From NCBI RefSeq assembly GCF_014042365.1, contig NZ_JACEZS010000018.1, positions 1-64,000 of the forward strand: a stretch of DNA of 64,000 bases, in the 5' to 3' direction. The stretch comes from Rugamonas fusca (GTDB lineage Bacteria; Pseudomonadota; Gammaproteobacteria; Burkholderiales; Burkholderiaceae_D). A program made the position numbers and the translations under genes. Below the pieces are notes generated by a model. The model had not been told where the DNA came from, did no database searches, and saw only the letters and a program-made list of their open reading frames with translations. Positions 1-8,952 of the stretch are shown one piece after another; the stretch's first letter is position 1, and each line of letters starts with the position of its first letter.

Positions 1-211
1 GCAACGCAAGGCTGCGCTTCATGCTGACCGAGATGTTTTGCAATTGCTGGGCAACCTGATCCTCCAGCTGCCGCTTTTGGTAATAAAGCCGCACCATGCT
101 GGTGCCGACGTACAGGCAAGCCAGGAAAGCCAGTAGCCACGAAATCGCCGCATAATCCTTCGGGCGCCGCTGACGGCGTGGGTGAGATGAACGGGTGTGT
201 GATGGAACCAT
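1..211 (-). CDS. Partial membrane protein, N-terminus only
   Basis: The gene runs off the left edge; only about 70 N-terminal residues are visible. Translation starts MVPSHTRSSH, followed by a basic stretch (RRQRRPKDY) and one strong membrane segment (AAISWLLAFLACLYVGTSM), then a charged, helix-prone region rich in Gln (YYQKRQLEDQVAQQLQNIS). A short basic cytoplasmic tail, one membrane helix and a predicted periplasmic helix resemble the start of a sensor kinase, GGDEF or chemoreceptor protein, but no catalytic domain is in the window, so no function is assigned. No clear ribosome binding site precedes the ATG. It lies in the same orientation as the chemoreceptor that ends upstream of it. Confidence 0.55.
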   Translation of the reverse strand, partial: MVPSHTRSSHPRRQRRPKDYAAISWLLAFLACLYVGTSMVRLYYQKRQLEDQVAQQLQNISVSMKRSLAL

Positions 212-359
212 ACGCTGGCTATAGAGAGAAAAAATGAAAAATAGAAGAATCGCCGCGGCTTCAACGAACTTTTGGCTAATACCGTTTAGTGTCTTGATCC
301 CACGCCCGCTATCAAGAAAATTAGTTTACCGGCAGAGCTTTATGTTTCAACCATGTAAA

Positions 360-2240
360 TTAACCACGCTCATTTAGCTTGAACACGCTGACCACAGCCG
401 CCAAGTTGGCAGCCTGCTCTTGCAACGATGCTGCCGCTGCGGCTGCCTGCTCCACTAATGCCGCGTTCTGCTGGGTAGTGCTGTCGATTTCCGTTACGGC
501 CAGATTGACCTGGGCAATACCGTCGCGCTGCTCGTGGCTGGCCGCCATGATTTCGCCCATGATGCTGGTCACTTGCTCGACGGAAGCAACAATCTTGCTC
601 ATCGTGGCGCCCGCCTCGTCCACCAGCGAGCTGCCGGCATCGACCTTGTTGACGGAGTCGCCAATCAACTCCTTGATTTCCTTGGCCGCCGCCGCGCTGC
701 GCTGGGCCAAATTGCGCACTTCCGACGCCACCACGGCAAAGCCCCTCCCCTGCTCGCCGGCCCGCGCCGCTTCCACTGCCGCGTTCAGGGCCAGGATATT
801 GGTCTGGAAGGCGATGCCGTCGATCACGCCGATGATGTCGACGATCTTGCGCGAGCTATCCTTGATCGAGGCCATCGTGTCGACCACGCGCCCCACCACT
901 TCACCGCCCTGGGTGGCATAGCCGGAAGCCGACTGCACCAGTTCGTTGGCATGGCGGGCACTCTCGGCATTCTGCGACACGGTGGCCGTCAACTCCTCCA
1001 TCGCCGACGCCGTCTGCTCCAGACTGGATGCCTGCCCTTCCGTGCGAGCTGACAGATCGAGGTTGCCGCTGGCGATTTCTTTCGATGCGTTGGCGATGGT
1101 CTCCGTGCTGTTGCGCACCTCGCGGATGGTCCGGTTGAGCGAGGACACAAAGCGGTTGAAGGCGTCGGCCAGCAAGCCGATCTCGTCGCCCGATTCCACC
1201 GTCATGCGGCGCGACAGGTCGCCATTCCCGTCGGCGATCTGGCCCAACATCTGCGCGGCGCGGGCCACGGGCGCGGCCATGGCGCGGCTCACCAGGTAGA
1301 TAACGAACAGGCCAATACCGCCGCCGACCAGGCCGCCCACCAGGGCCGCCAGCAGCACGGAGCGGGTTACCTGGCCCAACACTTCCTGTTCGGGCACTTC
1401 CGCGATCACATACATATTCAGTTCCGGCACGAATGACGAGGCGACGATGCGCTTGCCATCGGGCGCCTTGTAGCTGACCGTGGTGAATTGCTGGCCACCA
1501 AGCAGCTTGCCACTCAAGTCCTCGCTAAAGCCGGGCAAATCCTTCATGAAGTGCTTGCTGTCGGCCAATTGCGGATCGCGGTGCACGGTCAACATCCCAT
1601 TGGGCCGCACCAGGTAGACAAAGCCCGACTCGCCGATCTTGTAATTGCGGATCGTCTCGGCCAGCTTGTCCACCGACAGCCCCAGGCTGGCCACGCCGAT
1701 CATGCCATCGCCCGCGTCGAAACGGGTGTTGATGAAGACATTGTAGGTGGTGGCGCCCGGCTCCTTGTCCAGGTTCAGCGAATACGGTTTGCCGCTGGCA
1801 AGGAAACCGTAGAACCACTGGTCGTCGGGCGAATTCTTGTCCATCGTGCGCTTCAGGCCCTGATCACCGTAGTACTTGCCGGTGGCGGCCGAGACCCACG
1901 ACACGGTCGCCGCCTTGCTGACCTTCTTAGCGCTGTGCGCGTAGGCGATCCAGGCCGCGTCGCCGCTGTCAGGCAGCCCGGCCTTTTCCCAGTCCAGCAG
2001 GAAGGTGTTGGCGCTGATGGCCAGGGCGGACGCGACTGGTTCGCCTATCTGGCGCAGGATATCGTTGCGGATCTCGCCCACCACGGCCGGCAGCTCCTGC
2101 CCCACCACGCGTTGGCGGATGGTGTTGCCCGTCATGACCACGCTCAGCGTGGCCGACAGTGCCAGGAACAATAGCAGGCAAAGCGCCATGCTCGACATCA
2201 GCTTTTGCTGGATCGACAGGCGGCGTAAGAATTCAGACAT
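360..2240 (-). CDS. Methyl-accepting chemotaxis protein with periplasmic sensor domain
   Basis: Chemoreceptor of 626 residues that would pass ligand binding to CheA/CheW at the inner membrane. A first membrane helix lies near residues 12-35. A periplasmic double-Cache-like domain follows (FDAGDGMIGVASLGLSVDKL, KIGESGFVYLVRPNGML), then a second membrane helix (VLLAALVGGLVGGGIGLFVI), a HAMP domain (GDLSRRMTVESGDEIGLLAD) and the signalling hairpin, whose tip (IDGIAFQTNILALNAAVEAA) is the conserved CheA/CheW contact. No C-terminal CheR/CheB pentapeptide tether is visible. The ATG at 2240 is chosen over an upstream TTG because GGGAGA sits five bases before it. The ligand cannot be read from the sequence. 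Confidence 0.93.
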   Translation of the reverse strand: MSEFLRRLSIQQKLMSSMALCLLLFLALSATLSVVMTGNTIRQRVVGQELPAVVGEIRNDILRQIGEPVASALAISANTFLLDWEKAGLPDSGDAAWIAYAHSAKKVSKAATVSWVSAATGKYYGDQGLKRTMDKNSPDDQWFYGFLASGKPYSLNLDKEPGATTYNVFINTRFDAGDGMIGVASLGLSVDKLAETIRNYKIGESGFVYLVRPNGMLTVHRDPQLADSKHFMKDLPGFSEDLSGKLLGGQQFTTVSYKAPDGKRIVASSFVPELNMYVIAEVPEQEVLGQVTRSVLLAALVGGLVGGGIGLFVIYLVSRAMAAPVARAAQMLGQIADGNGDLSRRMTVESGDEIGLLADAFNRFVSSLNRTIREVRNSTETIANASKEIASGNLDLSARTEGQASSLEQTASAMEELTATVSQNAESARHANELVQSASGYATQGGEVVGRVVDTMASIKDSSRKIVDIIGVIDGIAFQTNILALNAAVEAARAGEQGRGFAVVASEVRNLAQRSAAAAKEIKELIGDSVNKVDAGSSLVDEAGATMSKIVASVEQVTSIMGEIMAASHEQRDGIAQVNLAVTEIDSTTQQNAALVEQAAAAAASLQEQAANLAAVVSVFKLNERG

Positions 2241-2387
2241 GTGTTCTCCCAAGAATTGTTATATCAGTGTTTAGTTCCGTGCGATCGTGTCCCTCGTCGT
2301 AGCGGGCCTTAATTTCGCGCCAAACTCATACCGGGAGAGTTGCGAGCAGAACGGCCACCGCAAGATCGCACTGGAGACATCGAGAGC

Positions 2388-3317
2388 ATGACTGTGCGCA
2401 GCCATCCGCCAGCCCGCAGCACTCCCAACATCCACCAGGAGATCAAGGAGTCCGGGCTGTCGGATCGGGAGGCAGCCAACGTGTTCAACATCACGCGCGC
2501 GGCGGCGGCTAAATGGATCAAGCGCGATGACATTCAAGGCCGCTTCCACCGTACCCACACCTTGCATACGACGTTGAGCGCTGCACAGGAAGCCATCGTC
2601 CTGTCGCTGCGCCAAACGCTCTATTTGCCGCTCGACGATCTGGTCTACATCACCAAGCAACACATTAACGCCGACGCCTCACGTTCAGACATTGCACGCC
2701 TGCTCAAGCGCGAAGGCATGGCGTGCCTGGAAGACGTCATCCCCAAGGCTGAGGGAGAAACGATTTCGGTCTGGCAGACCTTCAAGAACTATGAGCCGGG
2801 CTTCATTCACGCCGATATCAAGTACCTGCAGCAGATGCCAGACGAAACATCGCGCCGCTATTTGTTCGTGGCCATTGACCGCGCCAAGCGCGCGGTCTTC
2901 CTGCACATCTACCACGACATGAGCGACACCGGCAGCATCGATTTCCTGCGCCGACCGAAGGATGCCTCGCCAATTAAGATAGCCAGGATCTTGACTGACA
3001 ATGGCGCGCAGTTCACAGAGATTCACGACCACGGACAAGAAGCCCAGCGGCCGCCACGTTTTCGATAAGGATGGCCAAGGCATGGGTATCGAGCACCGCT
3101 TGGCGCCGCCTCGTCATCGGCAAACCAACGGCATGGTCTGGCGCTTCAATGGCCGTATCAACGAGCTCTTACAGCAGATACGCTTTGAAAGCCAGGCCGA
3201 TCTGGAGACGACGCTGCGCAACGACCTCAAACTCATATTCCCCAGCGCGCCAGCGGTTCCAAAACTCCGGGCCAAGCGCTCAATGAATGGCGACTATTAC
3301 GCTGCAGGTGTTGGTGA
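2388..3317 (+). pseudogene. Decayed IS481-family transposase
   Basis: Remnant of an insertion-sequence transposase with a DDE integrase core. The first part reads well: N-terminal helix-turn-helix (SGLSDREAANVFNITRAAAA), first catalytic Asp in IHADIKYLQQMPDE, second in ILTDNGAQFT. Around 3015-3020 two bases seem to be missing, and the protein continues in another frame as TTTDKKPSGRHVFDKDGQGM and GIEHRLAPPRHRQTNGMV. The third catalytic residue, normally Glu in NGMVERFNGR, is Trp here. A second frame break near 3230 moves the reading to THIPQRASGSKTPGQALNEW, which ends at a stop at 3315-3317 without the usual C-terminal tail. Terminal inverted repeats and target-site duplication were not found. 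It cannot be active. Confidence 0.9.
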
Positions 3318-3352
3318 CCCGATTTCACCCCGTGCCAACCAGAACATCCTTG

Positions 3353-3388
3353 ACGAAAACGCCGATCCATACAGATCGGCGTTTTCGT
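3353..3388. terminator. Strong bidirectional hairpin terminator
   Basis: A perfect 15-bp stem (ACGAAAACGCCGATC with its complement) closes a six-base loop (CATACA). The T-rich arm GTTTTCGTTT is at the downstream end on the plus strand and the mirror image serves the minus strand. It lies just after the broken transposase and before the 3' side of the acyl-CoA dehydrogenase gene. Confidence 0.75.
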
Positions 3389-3461
3389 TTCTGGACGTCA
3401 AAGTCACCAACTCCGGTCAATTTCCGGTTCACTTCCCGCCCTGCCGCGCAGTCGCCCCAAT

Positions 3462-3483
3462 CGTCCAAACGTCCAAACGTCCA
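3462..3483 (+). repeat. Short tandem repeat CGTCCAAA
   Basis: CGTCCAAA occurs twice in a row followed by a partial third copy (CGTCCA). It sits in the gene-free stretch 3389-3645 between the decayed transposase and the acyl-CoA dehydrogenase, where no coding sequence was recognised. Confidence 0.6.
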
Positions 3484-3645
3484 CACCCCGGTGGTGCGGT
3501 ACCGCGGCATGCAAAGGCCTGGAAGACGCCTTCAATGGTCTGACTGCTTACTCCTGAAGACAGAAACTGCAATGCTGACAAAGGTCATGTCAACAAAACA
3601 GCGGCGTCGATAGAGACCGTTGCCATAACTTTACTTTGATTCAAA

Positions 3646-4872
3646 TCAGCCGACTGCATCCTTCCCGAAAATGGAACGGGCGACAAGCAAGCGTTGAATC
3701 TCGTTTGCGCCTTCGTAGATCTCACCGATCTTCGAGTCGCGGTAGATGGCTTCGAGCGGAAAGCGCTGGCCTGTGGCAGCCAACTCTTTGACAAAGCCGT
3801 AGCCGCCGCAGACCTGAATGGCGTCACGGGCAACATCGCCCGCCAGCGAGCTCCCGATCAACTTGGCCATGGCGCATTGGGTAGCCACTGTTGGCCGCCG
3901 CTTGTCATGGGCAATTGCGGCTTTGATATAGAGGTTGCGGGCATTCTCCAGTTGGGTCGCATAATCGGCAAAGCGGAACTGCCAATACTGGTAGTTGGCC
4001 AACGGCTTGCCAAAGACGCTACGTTTTTGCATGTAATCAACGGCGAAATCAAATGCCGCCTGGGCCATGCCCACGCCGCAGGCACCGATGCCGACACGTC
4101 CAAGCGTCAACGACGTCAACGCCGCCTTTAAGCCCTTTCCTTCCTCGCCGACGAGATTCTCGCTCGGCACAAAGACATTGTCGAAGTAGACATCGGCAGT
4201 CAGCTGCGAATGGTTGCCCATTTTTTTATCGGGTGCGCCAACCTTCACCCCGTCGGCCTTCATGTCCACCATGAGCATGGTCATGGACTGGTCGAGCTTG
4301 CACAACACGAACATGTAGTGGGCCACCGGCGAATTGGTAATCCAGCGTTTTTGCCCACTGAGGCAATATCCGCCTTCCACGCGCTTGGCCTCGGTCTGAA
4401 GTGCAGTAACGCTCAGGTCGGTACTGGCTGCGGGTTCGCTTGTGGCAAAGGCGCCAACCATATCGCCCGCGCACAGGGCGGGGAAAAGTCTATGCTTGAC
4501 GGCGGGGCCTGCATGCTGCAGTGTATGACCGAAGAGAATCAACTGAACATCTACCAGCGCAGCAGCGACACCCGAGCTGACATAGGCCGTTTCCTCCAAC
4601 ATGACCATGGTGGCAAGCGTCGGATACTCCAGGCCCGCGCCACTTTCTTCGCGGCTAAACGGGATCTTGAACAAACCGGCCTCGCCAAACTTCTTGACCA
4701 GAGGCCACGGAAAAGCATCGAGGCTTTCCGGTGTGTTGTTCAACTCGTGAGCAATGGGCGCCACTTCCTTCTGGACAAATTGGCGAACCTGCTGGCGAAC
4801 CTCAATGGTTTCGGCGGGGAGCCACATATCGTCATACAGCCGATCCGAAAGACGCTGAATTTCTTGGGTCAT
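3646..4872 (-). CDS. Acyl-CoA dehydrogenase family protein
   Basis: FAD-dependent acyl-CoA dehydrogenase of 408 residues, which would introduce a 2,3-double bond into an acyl-CoA and pass electrons to electron-transfer flavoprotein. The family fold is visible throughout: N-terminal helices (QQVRQFVQKEVAPIAHEL), the FAD/substrate segment (ATSEPAASTDLSVTALQT, GQKRWITNS), the central helix (RVGIGACGVGMAQAAFDFAV), and the C-terminal QVCGGYGFVKE with IYEGANEIQ, where the Glu of YEG is the usual catalytic base. The ATG at 4872 is preferred to one 39 bases upstream because GAGGAAA precedes it at six bases. It is divergent from a GlxA-type regulator that may control it. Substrate chain length is not readable. 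Confidence 0.9.
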   Translation of the reverse strand: MTQEIQRLSDRLYDDMWLPAETIEVRQQVRQFVQKEVAPIAHELNNTPESLDAFPWPLVKKFGEAGLFKIPFSREESGAGLEYPTLATMVMLEETAYVSSGVAAALVDVQLILFGHTLQHAGPAVKHRLFPALCAGDMVGAFATSEPAASTDLSVTALQTEAKRVEGGYCLSGQKRWITNSPVAHYMFVLCKLDQSMTMLMVDMKADGVKVGAPDKKMGNHSQLTADVYFDNVFVPSENLVGEEGKGLKAALTSLTLGRVGIGACGVGMAQAAFDFAVDYMQKRSVFGKPLANYQYWQFRFADYATQLENARNLYIKAAIAHDKRRPTVATQCAMAKLIGSSLAGDVARDAIQVCGGYGFVKELAATGQRFPLEAIYRDSKIGEIYEGANEIQRLLVARSIFGKDAVG

Positions 4873-4957
4873 GTCGATTTCCTCATTTGAATGCGGTTCA
4901 TATGACGACAAGCTTAGCTATGCGGACGAAGCCCTCCCATGGTCCAAAATGACAAAT

Positions 4958-4979
4958 ATTATGCGAAAATAGACATAAT
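4958..4979. promoter_or_regulatory. Candidate operator in the divergent intergenic region
   Basis: Inverted repeat ATTATG-N10-CATAAT lies between the divergently read acyl-CoA dehydrogenase and GlxA-type regulator genes, about 30 bases before the regulator start. Its place and symmetry suit a regulator or RNA polymerase site, but the surrounding DNA is AT-rich and six-base arms are short, so chance is possible. Confidence 0.35.
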
Positions 4980-5008
4980 GGCTTATCAACTTCAACTAGG
5001 AGTACAAG

Positions 5009-6010
5009 GTGCCCGCTACCGGTATTGTTTGCTTTGATGGCTGCTATGCCTCGGTCGTTGGCGGTTTTGCTGACCTGATGCAGGTTGCCAATGCCCATAT
5101 GAGAAAAGCGGATGTGAGTCCTTCCCTTCTTTACACTTGGGATTTTCTGTCGATGCTGGGTGGGCCGATCCGGGCGAGCAATTCCCTCAGCTTATCCACG
5201 CTTCCGATTTCGCCGAATCAATGTTACGACATCATCTTCATTCCCAGCTTTCATTACACAGGCCAGGACGAATTGACAAAATTCCTTAGTGCGGCATTAC
5301 CTGTGTCTGAATGGTTGTGCCGTCAATGGGAAAGTGGTGCGTTTCTGGCGGCAAACTGCACGGGCACTTTCTTGCTGGCGGATACCGGTTTGCTTGATGG
5401 CCGCCGAGCGACTACGACCTGGTGGCTGGAGCAACTTTTCAGGGAACGGTTCCCCAAGGTGAACCTGGAAATGCACCCCTTGGTCACCGAGGACGACCGT
5501 TTAATCTGTGCCGGCGCCCATGCCGCATTCCTCACCCAGACAGTCAGGGTGCTATCTCATTTCTCCGGATCTGCCATCGCCACGCAATGTGCTCGTAGCA
5601 TGTTGATTGACGTGACGCAAAGTACCCAAACACCGCTGCTGCCATTGATGACAGAGCGCAAGCATAATGATGCGCTAATCCACCGTGCTCAAGAATGGCT
5701 GCACAAGCGCATGGGAACGGACGTCAGCATGACTGATTTGGCGAATGCTTTGGCTGTTACCCAGCGAACACTCACCCGTCGATTCCAAGCTGCACTGGAT
5801 CAAACACCGCTGTCCTACCTGCAAAATCTGCGGATAGATAGTGCACGAGCACTGCTTGAGACCGGCAGACTGAGCATCGAGCAAATCTGCGCCTATGTGG
5901 GGTATTGCGACTCCAGCTCCTTCACCCGTCTGTTTCGGGAAAAAATAGGAATGACGCCAGGGCTCTACCGGGATCGGTTCAATATCGATAATCACACGAG
6001 TGATCATTGA
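5009..6010 (+). CDS. GlxA-family transcriptional regulator (DJ-1/PfpI plus AraC HTH)
   Basis: Regulator of 333 residues with two domains. The N-terminal half is a DJ-1/PfpI amidotransferase-like sensor fold (VCFDGCYASVVGGFADLM, DIIFIPSFH), with the elbow Cys117 in AANCTGTFLLADTGLLDG. The C-terminal part is an AraC-type DNA-binding domain with two helix-turn-helix units (MTDLANALAVTQRTLTRRF, and IEQICAYVGYCDSSSFTRLF). It starts at a GTG with TAGGAG seven bases upstream. It diverges from an acyl-CoA dehydrogenase across 136 bases, the usual layout for a regulator and its target. In this family the N-terminal domain is thought to bind a small effector; which one is unknown here. Confidence 0.88.
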   Translation: MPATGIVCFDGCYASVVGGFADLMQVANAHMRKADVSPSLLYTWDFLSMLGGPIRASNSLSLSTLPISPNQCYDIIFIPSFHYTGQDELTKFLSAALPVSEWLCRQWESGAFLAANCTGTFLLADTGLLDGRRATTTWWLEQLFRERFPKVNLEMHPLVTEDDRLICAGAHAAFLTQTVRVLSHFSGSAIATQCARSMLIDVTQSTQTPLLPLMTERKHNDALIHRAQEWLHKRMGTDVSMTDLANALAVTQRTLTRRFQAALDQTPLSYLQNLRIDSARALLETGRLSIEQICAYVGYCDSSSFTRLFREKIGMTPGLYRDRFNIDNHTSDH

Positions 6011-6261
6011 GTCTGGCTTTCTAGGTCATCAGGAAAGTATGTTTCTGCGTGCGTGGATGTCGATAGCGTGTGCACAGAGGCGTCGCTCCACTCCTGCGAT
6101 GGCGCAGCAAATAGCAAGCGCGGATGCTCGCCGCATGCCTGCGTATCATCGGCGGGACCGTCTCCGACATCGGACAGCCGACCGGAAAAGTGGTGATTGT
6201 CGATCCGTTGCATGTTTGGATAGGCGTGCTTGCGCACGCCTCCTCCCTAGCGTGTAAGCCA

Positions 6262-6905
6262 CTACCCTGGGTGGGTCACCAAGCCGCTGCCCCGCAAACT
6301 CGCATAGCGTTTCAGCATTCGCAGGTCGCGATGGCCCGTGATCCGGGTGATCAAGACATCTGGCAAGGTGGTGCGTTCATCTAGCCGGCAAGTCGCTTCA
6401 TGACGAAAATCGTGAAAATGATGTCGAATATCTCCGCTTCCCTGAACAGCTCGCGTGACGACATCGAGCACGGCGACGCTGCGCTCCCGGCTCCAATTCG
6501 AGAGCAATCGGCCAGCGCGTCGCCCTATATGTGCCGTTGTCCTCGATATGGGTGCGCAACACCAGATCCACCTGCGACATCGACAACGTGTAGCACTCGC
6601 GCATCCGCATCGCCGGCTCGGGCGCGAGCATGCAAAAGGAATGCTCCTGCGGATGGCTGGCCAGCACGGCGACAATCCGCTCCCCTCTCCGGGCGCCAGG
6701 CGCCGATCACGTTCCCCACTGACCTTGGGCAGCAGATCCCGCGCGGCCAGACGCTGCTCATCGTCCGGTGTATAGGCAGCGAAACCTCATTTGAGCAAAC
6801 GCAACGGATTCCGGGCATGGACATTGGGGTGCTTGCGCATCGTCCAGTCAAAGCAACGGGCCAGCGCACCATGACGGCGCCGGATCGTTGATGGTGCCAG
6901 GTTGC
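6262..6905 (-). pseudogene. Broken tyrosine recombinase (phage/island integrase) remnant
   Basis: Pieces of one integrase can be read in order on the minus strand. APSTIRRRHGALARCFDW and NPLRLLK are followed by an in-frame stop (near 6790), then GFAAYTPDDEQRLAARDLLP. A one-base loss near 6690 shifts the frame to VAVLASHPQEHSFCMLA and PAMRMRECYTLSMSQVDL (catalytic Arg box). A further shift near 6500 leads to HDFRHEATCRLDE (His-x-x-Arg), ITGHRDLRMLKRYASLR (His and the nucleophile Tyr) and the stop. The N-terminal arm-binding and part of the core-binding domains are missing. All catalytic residues of the family are still recognisable, so decay is fairly recent. It lies 325 bases from the 3' end of guaA, a known island insertion site. 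Confidence 0.85.
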
Positions 6906-7154
6906 TGAAAAATCATCCTACGGGGAAGACCTTCCTTTGCGCTACGCGCAGCGACTGGCAATTTCTCACAGCGACTCATCTAGTCGTTCAAATCAACTAC
7001 AGCCGGGGCCGTGTCCGAATGCCGGCACCGACCTCGTCGCGTTAGTAGTGGCCGCCAGTCCGACATTGCGCTTTGCAATTCAGAACAGTGACGGGCGCAC
7101 AACCCCGATTAACGTGGCCGACGGGTCGGCTTAGAGCAGGCCCTTGAAACAACA

Positions 7155-7191
7155 AGGCCGTTGATGATTCAACCCGAATCATCAACGGCCT
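7155..7191. terminator. Bidirectional terminator after guaA
   Basis: A 15-bp perfect stem (AGGCCGTTGATGATT and its complement), extendable by one C-G pair, with a short loop. On the minus strand it follows the guaA stop by about 40 bases and is followed by TGTTGTTTC; on the plus strand it is followed by CAAATTTTC. The 249 bases between the integrase remnant and this hairpin contain no recognisable gene. Confidence 0.75.
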
Positions 7192-7230
7192 CAAATTTTC
7201 ATTTAAAATCAATTACTTATAGCGAGCTCA

Positions 7231-8841
7231 TCACTCCCATTCAATGGTCGCAGGCGGCTTGCCCGAGATGTCATACACCACGCGGTTGATACCCCGCACT
7301 TCATTGATGATCCGGTTCGACACCTTACCCAGCAGCGCGTGCGGCAAGTGCGCCCAGTGCGCCGTCATGAAGTCCTGGGTCTGCACGGCGCGCAGCGCCA
7401 CCACGTATTCGTAGGTGCGGCCATCGCCCATCACACCCACTGATTTCACGGGCAGGAACACGGCGAACGCCTGGCTGGTCGCTTCGTACCAGTTCTTCGG
7501 CAACTGCTCCTCGTCCACGGCCTGGCCGGCCACGTACTCGTATGGCGTGTTGCGCAGTTCTTCGATGAAGATGGCGTCGGCACGGCGCAGCAGGTCGGCG
7601 TATTCCTTCTTCACTTCGCCGAGAATCCGCACGCCCAGGCCAGGGCCGGGGAACGGATGACGGTACACCATGTCATGCGGCAGGCCCAGCGCCACGCCCA
7701 GCTTGCGCACTTCGTCCTTGAACAGTTCGCGCAGCGGTTCCAGCAGCTTCAGCTTCATGTGCTCCGGCAGGCCGCCCACGTTGTGGTGGCTCTTGATGGT
7801 CTGGCCCTTCTTGCCCTTGCCGGCCGATTCGATCACGTCCGGGTAGATGGTGCCCTGCGCCAGCCACTTGGCGCTGGTCAGCTTGCCCGACTCCTGGTCG
7901 AACACTTCGACGAACTCGCCGCCGATGATCTTGCGCTTCTGCTCGGGATCGGTCACGCCGGCCAGCTTGCCCATGAACTGGGCTTCCGCGTCGACGCGGA
8001 TCACTTTCACGCCCAGGTTCTTGGCGAACATGTCCATCACCATCTTGCCCTCGTCCAGGCGCAGCAGGCCGTGGTCGACGAACACGCAGGTCAGCTGGTC
8101 GCCGATGGCGCGGTGGATCAGCGCGGCGGCCACGGACGAATCGACGCCGCCCGACAGGCCCAGGATCACTTCATCGCTGCCCACCTGGGCGCGGATTTTT
8201 TCCACGGCTTCGCTGATGTAATCGGGCATGTTCCAGTCCGACTTGCAGCCGCAGATCTCGTGCACGAAGCGGCCCAGCATGGCCTTGCCCTGCACCGTGT
8301 GCGTCACTTCCGGGTGCCACTGCACACCGTAGAAACGCTTTTCCTCGTTGGCCATGGCGGCGATCGGGCAGCTCGGCGTGTTGCCCATCAGGACGAAGCC
8401 CGGCGGCATTTCCAGCACCTTGTCGCCGTGGCTCATCCACACCTTCAGCATGCCGTGGCCTTCGTCCGTGACGAAGTCGTTGATGCCGTCGAGCAGTTTG
8501 GTGTGGCTGCGGGCACGCACTTCAGCGTAGCCGAATTCACGCACCAGGCCGTTCTCGACCTTGCCGCCCAGCTGGGCCGCCATGGTCTGCATGCCGTAGC
8601 AGATGCCCAGCACCGGCACGCCCAGTTCGAACACGGCTTGCGGCGCGCGCGGCGCGTCGCCTTCCAGCGTGGAGCTGTGGCTGCCCGACAGGATCACGCC
8701 GGCGGCGCCATAGTTGCGCACGAATTCGTCGCTGACGTCATACGGATACACTTCCGAGAACACGCCGGAATCGCGCACGCGGCGCGCGATCAGCTGGGTA
8801 ACCTGGGAGCCGAAATCGAGGATGAGGATTTTTGAATGCAT
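7231..8841 (-). CDS. guaA: GMP synthase (glutamine-hydrolysing)
   Basis: Cytosolic enzyme of 536 residues that aminates XMP to GMP using glutamine and ATP, the last step of guanine nucleotide synthesis. The N-terminal class I glutamine amidotransferase has its nucleophile Cys in VLGICYGMQ and His in GVQWHPEVTH. The ATP pyrophosphatase domain has the P-loop LGLSGGVDSSVAAAL. The C-terminal dimerisation domain ends in GKPPATIEWE, the standard end of the family. Length is normal. It follows guaB by 111 bases, but a hairpin terminator lies between them. No strong ribosome binding site precedes the ATG. Confidence 0.98.
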   Translation of the reverse strand: MHSKILILDFGSQVTQLIARRVRDSGVFSEVYPYDVSDEFVRNYGAAGVILSGSHSSTLEGDAPRAPQAVFELGVPVLGICYGMQTMAAQLGGKVENGLVREFGYAEVRARSHTKLLDGINDFVTDEGHGMLKVWMSHGDKVLEMPPGFVLMGNTPSCPIAAMANEEKRFYGVQWHPEVTHTVQGKAMLGRFVHEICGCKSDWNMPDYISEAVEKIRAQVGSDEVILGLSGGVDSSVAAALIHRAIGDQLTCVFVDHGLLRLDEGKMVMDMFAKNLGVKVIRVDAEAQFMGKLAGVTDPEQKRKIIGGEFVEVFDQESGKLTSAKWLAQGTIYPDVIESAGKGKKGQTIKSHHNVGGLPEHMKLKLLEPLRELFKDEVRKLGVALGLPHDMVYRHPFPGPGLGVRILGEVKKEYADLLRRADAIFIEELRNTPYEYVAGQAVDEEQLPKNWYEATSQAFAVFLPVKSVGVMGDGRTYEYVVALRAVQTQDFMTAHWAHLPHALLGKVSNRIINEVRGINRVVYDISGKPPATIEWE

Positions 8842-8917
8842 GGAAGATAGGGGCTTCTAAATGATGAAATCGGTGCAGCTGGGCGGCCTCCGCGCAGTGG
8901 CGGGCCGTGCAAGGAAA

Positions 8918-8944
8918 ACGCCGGCGGCAACTTGCCGCCGGCGT
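8918..8944 (-). terminator. Hairpin terminator between guaB and guaA
   Basis: Just after the guaB stop, the minus strand carries a 13-base arm ACGCCGGCGGCAA and its exact complement separated by one base, so about 11 pairs can form. It is followed by TTTTCCTT. This is a typical Rho-independent terminator inside what is usually one operon, so guaA may depend on read-through or on its own promoter. Confidence 0.7.
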
Positions 8945-8952
8945 CGCAAGGC

